This document shows positions 30,119 to 38,676 of a stretch of 64,000 bases of DNA, piece by piece. This DNA is from Bradyrhizobium sp. WBAH42 (GTDB taxonomy: Bacteria; Pseudomonadota; Alphaproteobacteria; Rhizobiales; Xanthobacteraceae): contig NZ_CP036533.1 in NCBI RefSeq assembly GCF_024585265.1, positions 7,697,001 through 7,761,000 of the forward strand. The letters run 5' to 3'. The position numbers were made by a program, and so were the translations under genes. Under the pieces are notes generated by a model that worked only from the letters and a program-made list of their open reading frames with translations, searched no databases and had not been told where the DNA came from. The stretch's first letter is position 1, and the number at the start of each line of letters is the position of its first letter.

Positions 30119-30328
30119 TTGAAGCTATGCAGCAGCGTGTTCGATCCAGAAGAGCTTTCTGCCCTCGGACGACTTTATGACAGCGCCGTCGACGCGCTAC
30201 CCCCATCGATGCGGAGTCCAGAAAATCGCACGGCAATCGCCAAGCTCATCCTGGAGCGTACGGCGGCTGGCGAGGCTCAACTGGCATGCCTGGCGAAGTT
30301 GTTGATCACCCTTTCCCCTCAGGGTTGA
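30119..30328 (+). CDS. Small helical protein (69 aa) upstream of nolA, paralogue of the 34115 gene
   Basis: Starts at a TTG with AAGGAG six bases upstream. The body (FDPEELSALGRLYDSAVDALP, then ENRTAIAKLILERTAAGE) matches the C-terminal half of the protein at 34115-34477 nearly position by position. No known domain; probably a small soluble helical protein. It lies about 80 bases before the nolA promoter on the same strand. Confidence 0.6.
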   Translation: MKLCSSVFDPEELSALGRLYDSAVDALPPSMRSPENRTAIAKLILERTAAGEAQLACLAKLLITLSPQG

Positions 30329-30407
30329 TCCGCCGCCATTCTAAGGATAGTCACCACTCTCGCGCTGGAGAATGGAAGACGATTCAGGCTGACGCTTAGA
30401 AAGCAGC

Positions 30408-30438
30408 TTGAATCATACGTGACGTCAGGTTGTAGGCT
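30408..30438 (+). promoter_or_regulatory. MerR-type promoter/operator D (candidate NolA autoregulatory site)
   Basis: TTGAAT (30408-30413), a 19-bp spacer and TAGGCT (30433-30438). The dyad CATACGT-G-ACGTCAGG sits in the spacer. The predicted transcription start falls at about 30445, only some nine bases before the nolA ATG, so this transcript would be almost leaderless. Confidence 0.75.
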
Positions 30439-30453
30439 TCAAAATTGAACAAC

Positions 30454-31158
30454 ATGAACAAACCTACACCAAGAAGGCGTCGATGGCGCATTGGCGAACT
30501 TGCAGAGGCGACCGGAGTAACGGTACGCACGCTGCACCATTATGAGCACACAGGACTCCTAGCAGCCACAGAGCGTACTGACGGCGGCCACCGGATGTAT
30601 GACCGCGAAAGCCTGCAGCGGGTTCAGCAGATTCGCGCGCTGCGTGAGCTTGGCTTCTCACTTGTCGAGATCCGTAAAGCCATGGAGGGCACGACTTCTC
30701 TCACGGACCTGCTGCACAAACATTTAGAGCGCATAGAACTTCAAGTCGCTCGAGCAACTCTGTTGCGCGACCGTTTGCGCAACATGACAATCGACGGCGA
30801 GGCGCAAGTAAGTGTGGATGAGCTGCCTGCCACTCTGAATGCCATGTCGCGAGTCGAGACGCGTAGTCAAACGACCGCATGCATCTGCAATTCAGCTTCA
30901 GAGCGCGAGGACCGGTGGCGGCGAATCCGTGACGACCTTCGCGATTGCATGGATCGGAGCGAGCCCCCTTGCGGTGAGCGCGCAAAGGCTGTCGCAGTTG
31001 CAGCACGCTTGCTGATCAGCGAAATCGCCGGCGCCGATTCACGCGCTTCGATGATCCTGAAGGTACTTGCACGACTGAGCGCTCCCCGCGCTCTGGCTGG
31101 TTGGGATCCCTGCCTGATGCAGTATCTCGATCTCGCCCTTGGCGGGTTGGAGGATTAG
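30454..31158 (+). CDS. nolA: NolA, MerR-family regulator of genotype-specific nodulation
   Basis: 234 residues. The N-terminal MerR winged helix (RIGELAEATGVTVRTLHHYEHTGLL, then GHRMYDRES) is followed by a coiled-coil dimerisation helix (LHKHLERIELQVARATLLRDRLR) and an effector-type domain of about 110 residues ending LALGGLED. It matches NolA of B. japonicum as I recall it. NolA is reported to be made in three forms from alternative in-frame starts (NolA1-3); internal ATG codons suitable for the shorter forms exist here. NolA1 is reported to induce nodD2 and its own gene. The start ATG at 30454 agrees with the family; a TTG three codons upstream is possible. Confidence 0.94.
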   Translation: MNKPTPRRRRWRIGELAEATGVTVRTLHHYEHTGLLAATERTDGGHRMYDRESLQRVQQIRALRELGFSLVEIRKAMEGTTSLTDLLHKHLERIELQVARATLLRDRLRNMTIDGEAQVSVDELPATLNAMSRVETRSQTTACICNSASEREDRWRRIRDDLRDCMDRSEPPCGERAKAVAVAARLLISEIAGADSRASMILKVLARLSAPRALAGWDPCLMQYLDLALGGLED

Positions 31159-31328
31159 CCGTACTGACCCGTTCATGGCCCTTTCCACACGTCGGTTGAA
31201 GGCACCTGACAATGCTAGGTTGATCTGCCGCGCTCTGATGCGGGCTGAAAGCTTTATGAGCTCAAGCGGACAGACGGTCATGGCCCGCCGATGCGCGCCC
31301 CTGACGCACCCACGCCCCTCAAAAGCGC
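31159..31328. other. Intergenic after nolA
   Basis: No gene recognised before the MerR-type promoter at 31329. Confidence 0.5.
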
Positions 31329-31359
31329 TTGATCCGAACGTAACGTCAAATTGTAGACT
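31329..31359 (+). promoter_or_regulatory. MerR-type promoter/operator E (candidate NolA site) upstream of ABC binding protein
   Basis: TTGATC (31329-31334), a 19-bp spacer and TAGACT (31354-31359), with the dyad GAACGT-A-ACGTCAAAT. It is about 100 bases from the downstream start codon at 31457. Confidence 0.65.
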
Positions 31360-31456
31360 CTACGGAAATTGAAAGCTGGTCGAGCCAACGCACGTTTGGC
31401 TTGGAGCAGCCTTGACCTGCAGGGGTGTCTGATCACAACCACTTGGGATCACTTCA

Positions 31457-32596
31457 GTGAGCATTGAAGGCTATACAATTGCAAATACGCAGCGCGCTTC
31501 TGTTGCAAGTGCGGCGATTCTCTTCTGCGCTCTCGCCGCCCCGCTTGCGCGCGGTTCTGAAGTAAAGATCGCCGTGGCTGGCCCAATGACTGGAAGCAGC
31601 GCCGCGTTCGGCGCGCAAATGCGCGATGGTGCAGCTGCGGCGGTTGAGGAATTGAACGCTTCGGGCCTACTTCCGGATAATGCGAAAGTTATATTGAGGG
31701 TCGCTGACGACGCCTGCGACCCAAGGCAAGCTGTCGCAGTTGCGAATAAGCTCGCGACAGAGCGCGTCCTGTTGGTAGTTGGCCATTTCTGTTCCTCTTC
31801 GTCGATCCCGGCCTCCGACATCTACGCTGAAGCAGGCATCGTTCAGGTGTCACCAGGCTCGTCAACTCCTCAGCTAACAGAGCGCGGCCTTAAGACTGTC
31901 TTTCGGATCTGCGGCCGCGACGACCAACAGGGAACCGTTGCCGCCGAGTACATTCACGTGAACCATCCCAACGAGAACATCGCGGTGATCGACGACAAGA
32001 GCACTGCTGGAAAGGGCATTGCAGATGTGGTCGAAGCCGAGCTTCATCGATTCGGACGACAAGTCAGTCGGCAAAGCTATGTTGCAGGTGAACGGGACTT
32101 CAGAGCGCTGGTCTCAAGAATGAAAAAGGATCAAGTGCGCGTCGCCTATATCGGCGGCTATCATACCGAAATCGGATTGTTTGTGCGCCAGGCATCAGAT
32201 GCAAAAGCAGACTTCATAGTCATGGCAAACGATCCGCTGATGACCTCTGAATTCTGGGCGATTACCGGCAGCGCTGGGAATGGCACATTGTTTACCTTCA
32301 TGCCCAATCCCGCCGGGAGTGCCAAGGCGGCCGGCGTGGTCGCCGGACTCAAAGCTTCCGGCCTGTCCGGTGAAGGCTACACGCTATACGCCTATGCAGC
32401 TGTGCAAGCCTGGGCAGAGGCGGTGAACCGGAGCGGCTCGTTCCATGCTACGCGGGTCGCCAGCGCACTTCGTTCACGGCCGGTCGACACCGTGATTGGC
32501 CCGGTCCGGTTCGACAAAAAGGGAGACAACTCGGCTTCTGGATTTTTGGTTTACCGCTGGCGCGACGGCCGTGTTGAACGTGTCAAGAAGTACTGA
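31457..32596 (+). CDS. Branched-chain amino-acid-type ABC transporter substrate-binding protein
   Basis: 379 residues. A signal peptide (about residues 1-33, ending LARGS) is followed by the type I periplasmic-binding fold of the LivJ/LivK family: VKIAVAGPMTGSSAAFGAQM, DDACDPRQAVAVANKL, SSSSIPASDIYAEAGIVQVSPG and YTLYAYAAVQAW. Such proteins capture amino acids, amides or aromatic compounds in the periplasm. No permease or ATPase genes are adjacent, so it either works with a transporter elsewhere or serves as a sensor. A GTG start is used. It lies behind a MerR-type promoter, next to nolA. Confidence 0.88.
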   Translation: MSIEGYTIANTQRASVASAAILFCALAAPLARGSEVKIAVAGPMTGSSAAFGAQMRDGAAAAVEELNASGLLPDNAKVILRVADDACDPRQAVAVANKLATERVLLVVGHFCSSSSIPASDIYAEAGIVQVSPGSSTPQLTERGLKTVFRICGRDDQQGTVAAEYIHVNHPNENIAVIDDKSTAGKGIADVVEAELHRFGRQVSRQSYVAGERDFRALVSRMKKDQVRVAYIGGYHTEIGLFVRQASDAKADFIVMANDPLMTSEFWAITGSAGNGTLFTFMPNPAGSAKAAGVVAGLKASGLSGEGYTLYAYAAVQAWAEAVNRSGSFHATRVASALRSRPVDTVIGPVRFDKKGDNSASGFLVYRWRDGRVERVKKY

Positions 32597-32788
32597 TTGG
32601 CACGCACCGCCGGCTCCAAACCCAATGTATCACGAATGACGAGACGCCCTCAGAACGTTATCGCAGCGATACTCGCTAGCTCTTTTATACTTGCTGCTTT
32701 CGGAACGTTTTTCGCGCTCGCTGCGGCGCTCGCAGAGCTAGCTAGGGTCGAGCTGACGGAGTTGCTACGTCCGATGATAGACAAATAG
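32597..32788 (+). CDS. Small single-span membrane protein (possible)
   Basis: A 63-codon frame beginning with TTG immediately after the stop of the binding-protein gene. It contains one hydrophobic segment (NVIAAILASSFILAAFGTFFA) followed by an amphipathic end. Could be translated by coupling with the gene before it. No family recognised, and the start is weak. Confidence 0.4.
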   Translation: MARTAGSKPNVSRMTRRPQNVIAAILASSFILAAFGTFFALAAALAELARVELTELLRPMIDK

Positions 32789-33369
32789 CAGCCCCGTTTT
32801 CCCGATGCGTCCGGCAGCACAGGACCGCTGAGCGGTCGACTACAGTTCTGGCGGGTCTGAAGGCATGACCTTTCTGTCGCCAAGTGATTGAAGGTTCTGG
32901 GGGGAGGAACGGCAAGCTAACGAGTTTATAGTCACGCTATGGCTCAGATGAGGGCGCGTTCGCTACTTCGATCAAACTGACAGCCGGATCGCCATTGACG
33001 CATTCTCCTGTACCTATCATATCGCGCAAGCTCGGATCCACGCAGGGAGAGAGCGGGACGGCATGAAGCAATCAGGACCCACCACATAGGCTATAGTCGG
33101 GTACTGTGGGTAACCACAGCTGGTGGATCGTAGGCGCCGACGTTGCATCTCTGTCTCTTCGGCTTTGGACTACCCCAGAGCTTCTTGGGGTCCACTTCAA
33201 ACTATTCGCAAACGTGCAGCCCTGCGGCTGTTTCCTTGTCAATCATGATCGGTGATCAACGGATCAGCAGCCCTGCCCGACATCCCTTTAGACGTGGCTC
33301 TGAGCCCAGACCGCGGGAAGCACCAATTAGCCGGCTCCGATGAAGGCGGTGAGACTGCTCGCGGGCGCT
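32789..33369. other. Intergenic, no gene recognised
   Basis: Nothing supported on either strand. Confidence 0.5.
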
Positions 33370-33416
33370 ATCAACGAACTGGATGCATCCCATCAACACT
33401 TTCGATTTTACTAATT
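33370..33416 (+). promoter_or_regulatory. Second nod box (plus strand)
   Basis: ATC at 33370, TGGATG at 33380-33385, a six-base gap, ATC at 33392-33394 and TCGATTTTACTAAT from 33402. All elements have the same relative spacing as in the nod box at 26901. The first half-site is less well conserved. It should respond to NodD and point to a rightward transcript. Confidence 0.75.
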
Positions 33417-34114
33417 GAAGCCAAACACCGCATAAGTCGACGCCGGATTACGGAAAGAACAGTCCACGAATGTCTCGTGACAACGATTCCTTGCAGGTTG
33501 GTCGTAGCCCAATTCGTGTCTGTCGTGGCTGCATCACGCAATGTTTGACAACGAAACACGCGGGGCACCAATGCAGTGCGATGAGCAACCGCAGGCGGGC
33601 GCGCAGCCTATCACGTTGTCGTCTCTCGCCTTTGCGATGATACTTGGCGGCTCTAAGAAGACAGCTTTCACGCGCACTGTTCGGCGAAGGTAAATGCGTC
33701 CGCAGCATAGAACTCGGGCAGGTGAACTGTCCTTTGCACCGGTGCGGGCCGGGCTTTTCGCTCTGACCAGAGCCGATAGCATCAACAATCCAGCCGTGTC
33801 GCCGCGGCTCCAAGCAAGGCAGTACAACCACCCGTGTGCCCCCGACTGGAGGCACTGCAGTTATCCGACGCGCGGGACGGCTCGATCACGGTCCAATAGA
33901 CTTCCGGGCCATCTACAACGCTTGTCGGCTTTTCCATATACGCTCACTTCCCCTTTGCGATTCTGTCGCGGGACATGTGTGCCGCCCTGTTTGGGGATCG
34001 TGCGCACCTCCTGTGCAACAGCGATTCGTCCGCCGACGCATCCGGCGTCTGGCGAACGGGAAATGACTAGGCTTATTCCGCCTGTCTTGCATTTCACCAC
34101 TTTGGAGAAATACC
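33417..34114. other. Region downstream of second nod box, no clear gene
   Basis: A short plus-strand frame beginning near 33473 would encode about 55 residues with a C-x2-C-x3-C cluster and a later His and Cys, but it lacks a good ribosome-binding site. Other frames are not convincing. Confidence 0.4.
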
Positions 34115-34477
34115 GTGAAACTTGACCCTTCCAATTCACGCATACAGGATCTCGAGGATCGCATCGACCTGCAACTCGACATCGTGGCCGCGCTCATGCG
34201 CGAAGAAGGCAACGAGCTCGAGGCGATCCGGCTGCTCAATGCACTCATAGGCCAAATGATTACGGCGGAGTTGGAGCTCGGCCAGCGTGGTGATACGAGC
34301 ACCGGTGACGGACGAATGCGACTGTTGCGAGACCGTGGCGTTTACCAGCCCGAGGACCTTCAGTTTTTGGGACGCCTCTTCGATCAGACTGTGGCGGCAT
34401 TACCGGCAGCGCTACGAACCTCCGTCAATCGAATGACGATCGCCAAGCTGATTGTTTCCCGTGCGGCGGCGGACTGA
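34115..34477 (+). CDS. Small helical protein (120 aa), paralogue of the 30119 gene
   Basis: Starts at a GTG with GGAG eight bases upstream. The N-terminal part is a predicted helical segment (RIQDLEDRIDLQLDIVAALMREEGNELEAIRLLNALIGQ); the C-terminal part (YQPEDLQFLGRLFDQTVAALP, NRMTIAKLIVSRAAAD) is homologous to the 69-residue protein at 30119. It is the first well-supported gene downstream of the second nod box, about 700 bases away. Function unknown. Confidence 0.65.
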   Translation: MKLDPSNSRIQDLEDRIDLQLDIVAALMREEGNELEAIRLLNALIGQMITAELELGQRGDTSTGDGRMRLLRDRGVYQPEDLQFLGRLFDQTVAALPAALRTSVNRMTIAKLIVSRAAAD

Positions 34478-35465
34478 ACTTTCATTTTGCTTTTTTCTGG
34501 ACGTCGACGGCGCCGACCGAACGTTTATCGCTGGACTGACACTCGTGCCAATGTCGTCCGCACCAGATCGAGGGTATGCGGCTTATGGGCTCCCGTCCAT
34601 AAGCGGGTCGCGTCCGCTGGCTTTCTATATCGCAACTGCTCGCGACGACGTTCGAGAGCAGGCTCGCTTTATCTCGCGCCGCGGACGACACAGTTACGTT
34701 CGATCTGGCAAGAGCTTGCTGTCCCTCGTCGCCCGTGGCCACCAAGAGCTGATAGCGCGGAAGCGCAGCCTCACACATACGTTCGAGACACCGGACCGCT
34801 ATCGCCGCTTCCGACCGCTGCCTGCGCCGACCTTCGAACTCGCTACATGTATCAGATACGATTCCCAAGGCAGCCCTAGGGGATGTGGTGCTTCTTGCTT
34901 CGATCAAGATCTACCAAATAAGGCAGCTACGACATGTTGGATGTGTGGCACCCTTCAAAGCTAATGCTCGGAACAGGGCGATCAGCCACTCCGCACGTTA
35001 GCAATCTTTCCGCGAGGCACCCCGAATTGTCCGCCGCGCACTGGTGGCGCTGAGACGCGGCGCGCACCACCTGTCCGTATCCGAGAACCTCACATAGCTT
35101 TCCGATATCCCAATATTGGGGTTGGGCCGCTCACGTCCGATTAGTCGTGACTGGTCTGGCGCGGATCTTCCGATTGCAGGAAGAATATCCACGATTTAGT
35201 GTCGATGCCAATCAACTGCCCACTACGGTAAAGAAGAGGGCTAGAATCCCTGCTCGTTTCACTGCTTTCAGAATTATCGACTGCGCCTGGCAATACGACA
35301 TTCGGTCATCCGACTTTCAACAACGATCTGTAAACTTCCCTAAAGCACCGAGAGCAGCTCGATCGGGGGTCTGCACGCTGATGTCTTGCTTGCTACACGT
35401 CACGAAATCTCGGTTAGCTTTTGGGAGGGTACTCCCTTGTGTCAGGATGTCGAGGAGTGTTCTAG
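34478..35465. other. Long stretch without a recognised gene
   Basis: Open frames on both strands (for example 34452-34964) overlap one another and carry no family motif; probably decayed or non-coding. Confidence 0.45.
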
Positions 35466-35711
35466 ATGGTTCAGTTTTCTTCTGACCAAGTGCAGCTGCC
35501 AGATGCTGTCGTGAGCGTCGCATTTGACAAGGCTTGGGGCTTCATCGAGAAGGATCCCTTGCTGGCACATAATCTCAAGGCCGTCCTTCATAGACGATTG
35601 CGCACTTACCTTGAGTGTTCGATAAGAAAAGGCGAACGGAATACTCTGACTCTGGCAAACGAGGCGATACGCAACTTGCGTGCTGAACTCGCGCCGTCGA
35701 CCGAGCAATGA
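35466..35711 (+). CDS. Small helical protein (81 aa) of unknown function
   Basis: ATG with GAGGAG about nine bases upstream. Sequence features VAFDKAWGFIEKDPLLAH and NTLTLANEAIRNLR. Short proteins with the pattern FD-AW-FIE-D, followed by a helix and LAN-AI-LR, are a paralogous family common in Bradyrhizobium, to my knowledge without a known role. It stands alone. Confidence 0.55.
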   Translation: MVQFSSDQVQLPDAVVSVAFDKAWGFIEKDPLLAHNLKAVLHRRLRTYLECSIRKGERNTLTLANEAIRNLRAELAPSTEQ

Positions 35712-36195
35712 GCGCTTGCAGCCGTACCGCTGGGAGCGTCTGGCCGGGTAAACGCAATTAACGGGTCTACGCGATAGACAAATCGGGTCAGAGCGTGGTC
35801 GAGCAGACTTTCCTCTACTCATGCTCTGCCCGGCGCGCCCGTAATCAAGGCCTTCATTACCGATCCGTCTGAGCCGTCAGCATGCACGAAGTGTTTAAGC
35901 GCGGCCTCGTTCTGCCGTTTGCAACAGAAGGAGCCAAGCACCTCCCAACTTTGCGGTCGCATCGCACGCCATGATGAACGGCTCGTGTCCAAAGAAGGCG
36001 CCCGCGAGGCGCCACTGCCGGGCCGCAGCGTCTCGATGACTGTGGAGCAGCGGCATTTTGCGCGCTCAGCAATCTGACGCCGCGTACGATTGGACACCTT
36101 TCTTTCCAAGACATGTTGTGCGGCAGTTACAGCAATTCGCGTTCATATTGATAAACGCACGGCGCCGGGGGGCACCGAAAGGAAACGACACTCGA
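35712..36195. other. Intergenic, no gene recognised
   Basis: Contains the upstream region of the outer-membrane protein gene; the open frame continues upstream from 36196 to 36058, but the signal peptide and ribosome-binding site place the real start at 36196. Confidence 0.5.
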
Positions 36196-36921
36196 ATGAA
36201 AAACATTCTGATTCTGACTGCAAGCATCGGCGCACTCGTTGCGGCCACTCCCTCCTTCGGCACGGACTTGGCCGGGCAGCCTGTCAAGGTCAAAGCGGCA
36301 CCGCTGCCGGCCCCGGCCCCGATTACCGATTGGTCCGGCTACTATATCGGTGCAAATGGCGGCTGGGGAACGAGCCACAATTGCTGGGATTTCAATGGCG
36401 CCACTCCCGAGGGCTGCCACAATTCGACTGGCGGGACCATTGGCGGCCAGATTGGCTATCGTTGGCACATCTTCAACATGGTCTACGGCATCGAAGGTCA
36501 GGGCAACTGGGCCGACTTCAACGGCTCCAATATCAGCACCGCCTTTCCGGCAAACACCGTTGGCACCACAACAGATGCATTCGGTCTACTTACGGGCCAT
36601 ATCGGCTACGCGTTCAATGCCGTGCTACTGTACGGCAAGGGTGGTGCTGCGGTTACCAGCAACACCTATCAGGTCAACTCGGTGACCACTGGTACCGAGA
36701 TTGGCAAAAGCAGTGATGTGCGTTGGGGTGGCGTGCTGGGCGCCGGTGCCGAAGTCAGCCTCACGCCGAACTGGTCAGCTGGCGTCGAGTATAACCACTT
36801 CTTCATGCAGCGCAGCAATATCAGCTTCCCAGGGGCTCTTGGTACGGATCGCGCCCACCAGGATGTCGATCTCATCACCGCGCGGCTCAATTACAAGTTT
36901 GGCTCGCCCTTCGCTAGATAG
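36196..36921 (+). CDS. Omp25/RopB-like outer-membrane beta-barrel protein
   Basis: 241 residues. A signal peptide (MKNILILTASIGALVAATPSFG) is followed by a proline-rich linker and the typical start of the alphaproteobacterial porin-like barrel, DWSGYYIGANGGWG. The end, ITARLNYKFGSPFAR, carries the terminal strand with Phe near the end. AAAGGAAA precedes the ATG. The family forms eight-stranded barrels abundant in rhizobial outer membranes. A terminator-like hairpin follows closely, so it is probably transcribed alone. Confidence 0.88.
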   Translation: MKNILILTASIGALVAATPSFGTDLAGQPVKVKAAPLPAPAPITDWSGYYIGANGGWGTSHNCWDFNGATPEGCHNSTGGTIGGQIGYRWHIFNMVYGIEGQGNWADFNGSNISTAFPANTVGTTTDAFGLLTGHIGYAFNAVLLYGKGGAAVTSNTYQVNSVTTGTEIGKSSDVRWGGVLGAGAEVSLTPNWSAGVEYNHFFMQRSNISFPGALGTDRAHQDVDLITARLNYKFGSPFAR

Positions 36922-36948
36922 AGACCTCCACGCGGTTGCGTGAATCGG

Positions 36949-36975
36949 AACCCCGGCCCGCGGTCGGGGTTCTTT
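36949..36975 (+). terminator. Rho-independent-type terminator after the outer-membrane protein gene
   Basis: AACCCCG and CGGGGTT form a seven-base-pair stem around a nine-base loop, followed by CTTT. It lies 28 bases after the stop codon. Confidence 0.7.
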
Positions 36976-38156
36976 CGCGAGTTGATCCCACAAAAACGGC
37001 AATCATGATATTGGTAGGGAAGGCGACAGCACCATCTGCGAAGCCGGGGCACAGGGTGACTTACAGCAAGAAATGCAGCTTACCTCGGCGGTCCGGCCCT
37101 CTCAGGGCGAAAAGCGCAACCCTATTCCAGCCCAGTCAAGTACCAAGTTCGGCAGTTTATGGGACGGTATACACACGACACTCGCTAAGGACCTTAACCT
37201 GACTGCAGCTCCGGCCGCGCCATCCCCACTTAAGCGCCCTTGCGGAAACACAACTAGGCCGCACCTGATGCACAACTTATGAAGGGCTCGGTGGAAAAAG
37301 GCGAAGATCTTCGCCAAGATCGTTGAGGCATGACTTCTCCGCTCTTGACGATCATCTCGCTGCTCTACGCGTTGGCGAGGGGTACTGCATTTCCGTTGCT
37401 AATAACTTTCATTGGTATGCCACCGCCACAACAGAGGTCGGGCGGGGCACCCACTTTCGCCTGATCAAGCGGTTGCGGCAATCTCCTCGACGCCTAGATA
37501 GGCTCAGCTCGCATTCGCGCAAGAGCATCTGCAGGCTCGGTTGGTCTACCGAACCACAAACTTCCTCGATCCTTTGTGACCGGACTGGAATACCAGGATG
37601 GGAACGCATTCATGCAATGAAAACCCGCAGGATCGCCACCCCAAATCCTGCATAGACGGCTCGAGCTCGCCGCATCGAGAACATAGTGACTGGATGGTCG
37701 ACGCCTGACCAGCGGCCTATGTGACACTGAGAGCTGCAGGTGCATCACATCGATGCGACGCGAATGAAGGATAACGGAGTAGATATGCGCGATCTGGCAG
37801 CGATCGATAGCTGCAAAGGCTATGTTCGAAAGAAAACAGCCCAGCTGGTCAGTCAGAATAGACCATCCAAATAGTGCTACGTCTGATGTATCTGGCCAGA
37901 ATTTGCTTTGCTATCGGCAGAACGTCCACAACCGTTGTGAGTTGGTGAGCTGCATTAGACAGGAACGAGACGCCGCCGAACCAAGGCGCCCCGACGCACT
38001 CGGCCGGGGGGCTGAAAGTGCGCCGGGTTCGCCCCAACATCATCAGTACATCCGTGATGATGCTTGTGGCAATGAGACAAGCAGCGTGGCGGAATTGAGG
38101 CTTATGCATTTGATACTAGAGATCAAAGCGAGTTTTCGTCGGCTGCGCCGACGGAC
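36976..38156. other. Long stretch without a recognised gene
   Basis: Frames at 37323-37655 and on the minus strand at 37849-38109 are open, but have no recognisable domain or good start. Probably non-coding or decayed. Confidence 0.45.
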
Positions 38157-38187
38157 TTGAATCGCACGTCGCGTCACGTTGTACTAT
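38157..38187 (+). promoter_or_regulatory. MerR-type promoter/operator F (candidate NolA site) upstream of the hemN region
   Basis: TTGAAT (38157-38162), a 19-bp spacer and TACTAT (38182-38187), with the dyad GCACGT-C-GCGTCACG. The nearest downstream gene is hemN, about 490 bases away, so the target is less certain than for sites A to E. Confidence 0.55.
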
Positions 38188-38603
38188 TGCGCTCCTCTTG
38201 CTCTCATCCAGCAAGCAACTTGTATCCGTGGCACGCCGGCCTTTGACGGGAGGCATCCGTTGAACCCTGTGAGCAACCAAATCGGCTTTTGCTTGGAAAA
38301 AACGGTTTGAAACTCTGCGGCAAGCTCAGCTGCTTCCGGTGAGACCTGCAATCCCTGTTTTCGTCGCAAAAATCACTGGCCCTCAGCGAATGCCGAAACG
38401 ACGTGTGCTCGCATGAGCGATCGAACGTTGCGCGGGCTCGTCGGGCACGTCTAGTCGCTTCGACCGTGCTCTCATGAGAAATTCATATCCTAAACGTTCA
38501 GCATAGCCGCGAACGAGCGACTCTCACTCCCTCGCCCTGTCCCTGAGTCGCGTTCGCAGTAACATCGAAAACGGGACCAGATCTCAGAAACCGCCACGCG
38601 GGT

Positions 38604-38617
38604 TTGACATATCGCAA
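38604..38617 (+). promoter_or_regulatory. FixK/FNR-type box upstream of hemN
   Basis: TTGACATATCGCAA matches the FixK2 consensus TTG(A/C)-N6-(T/G)CAA. It is centred about 66 bases before the hemN start. This indicates induction under low oxygen, as known for hemN genes in B. japonicum. Confidence 0.7.
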
Positions 38618-38676
38618 AGACATTAGAGAGGGTATCCGTCAGCTTTATGCTGGCCTGAGCATTGGAAAGTTAGGAC

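Noticed and set aside
34452..34964. A 170-codon open frame overlapping the end of the small protein gene at 34115
   Set aside because: No ribosome-binding site, no family motif, and open frames of similar length occur on the opposite strand over the same bases.
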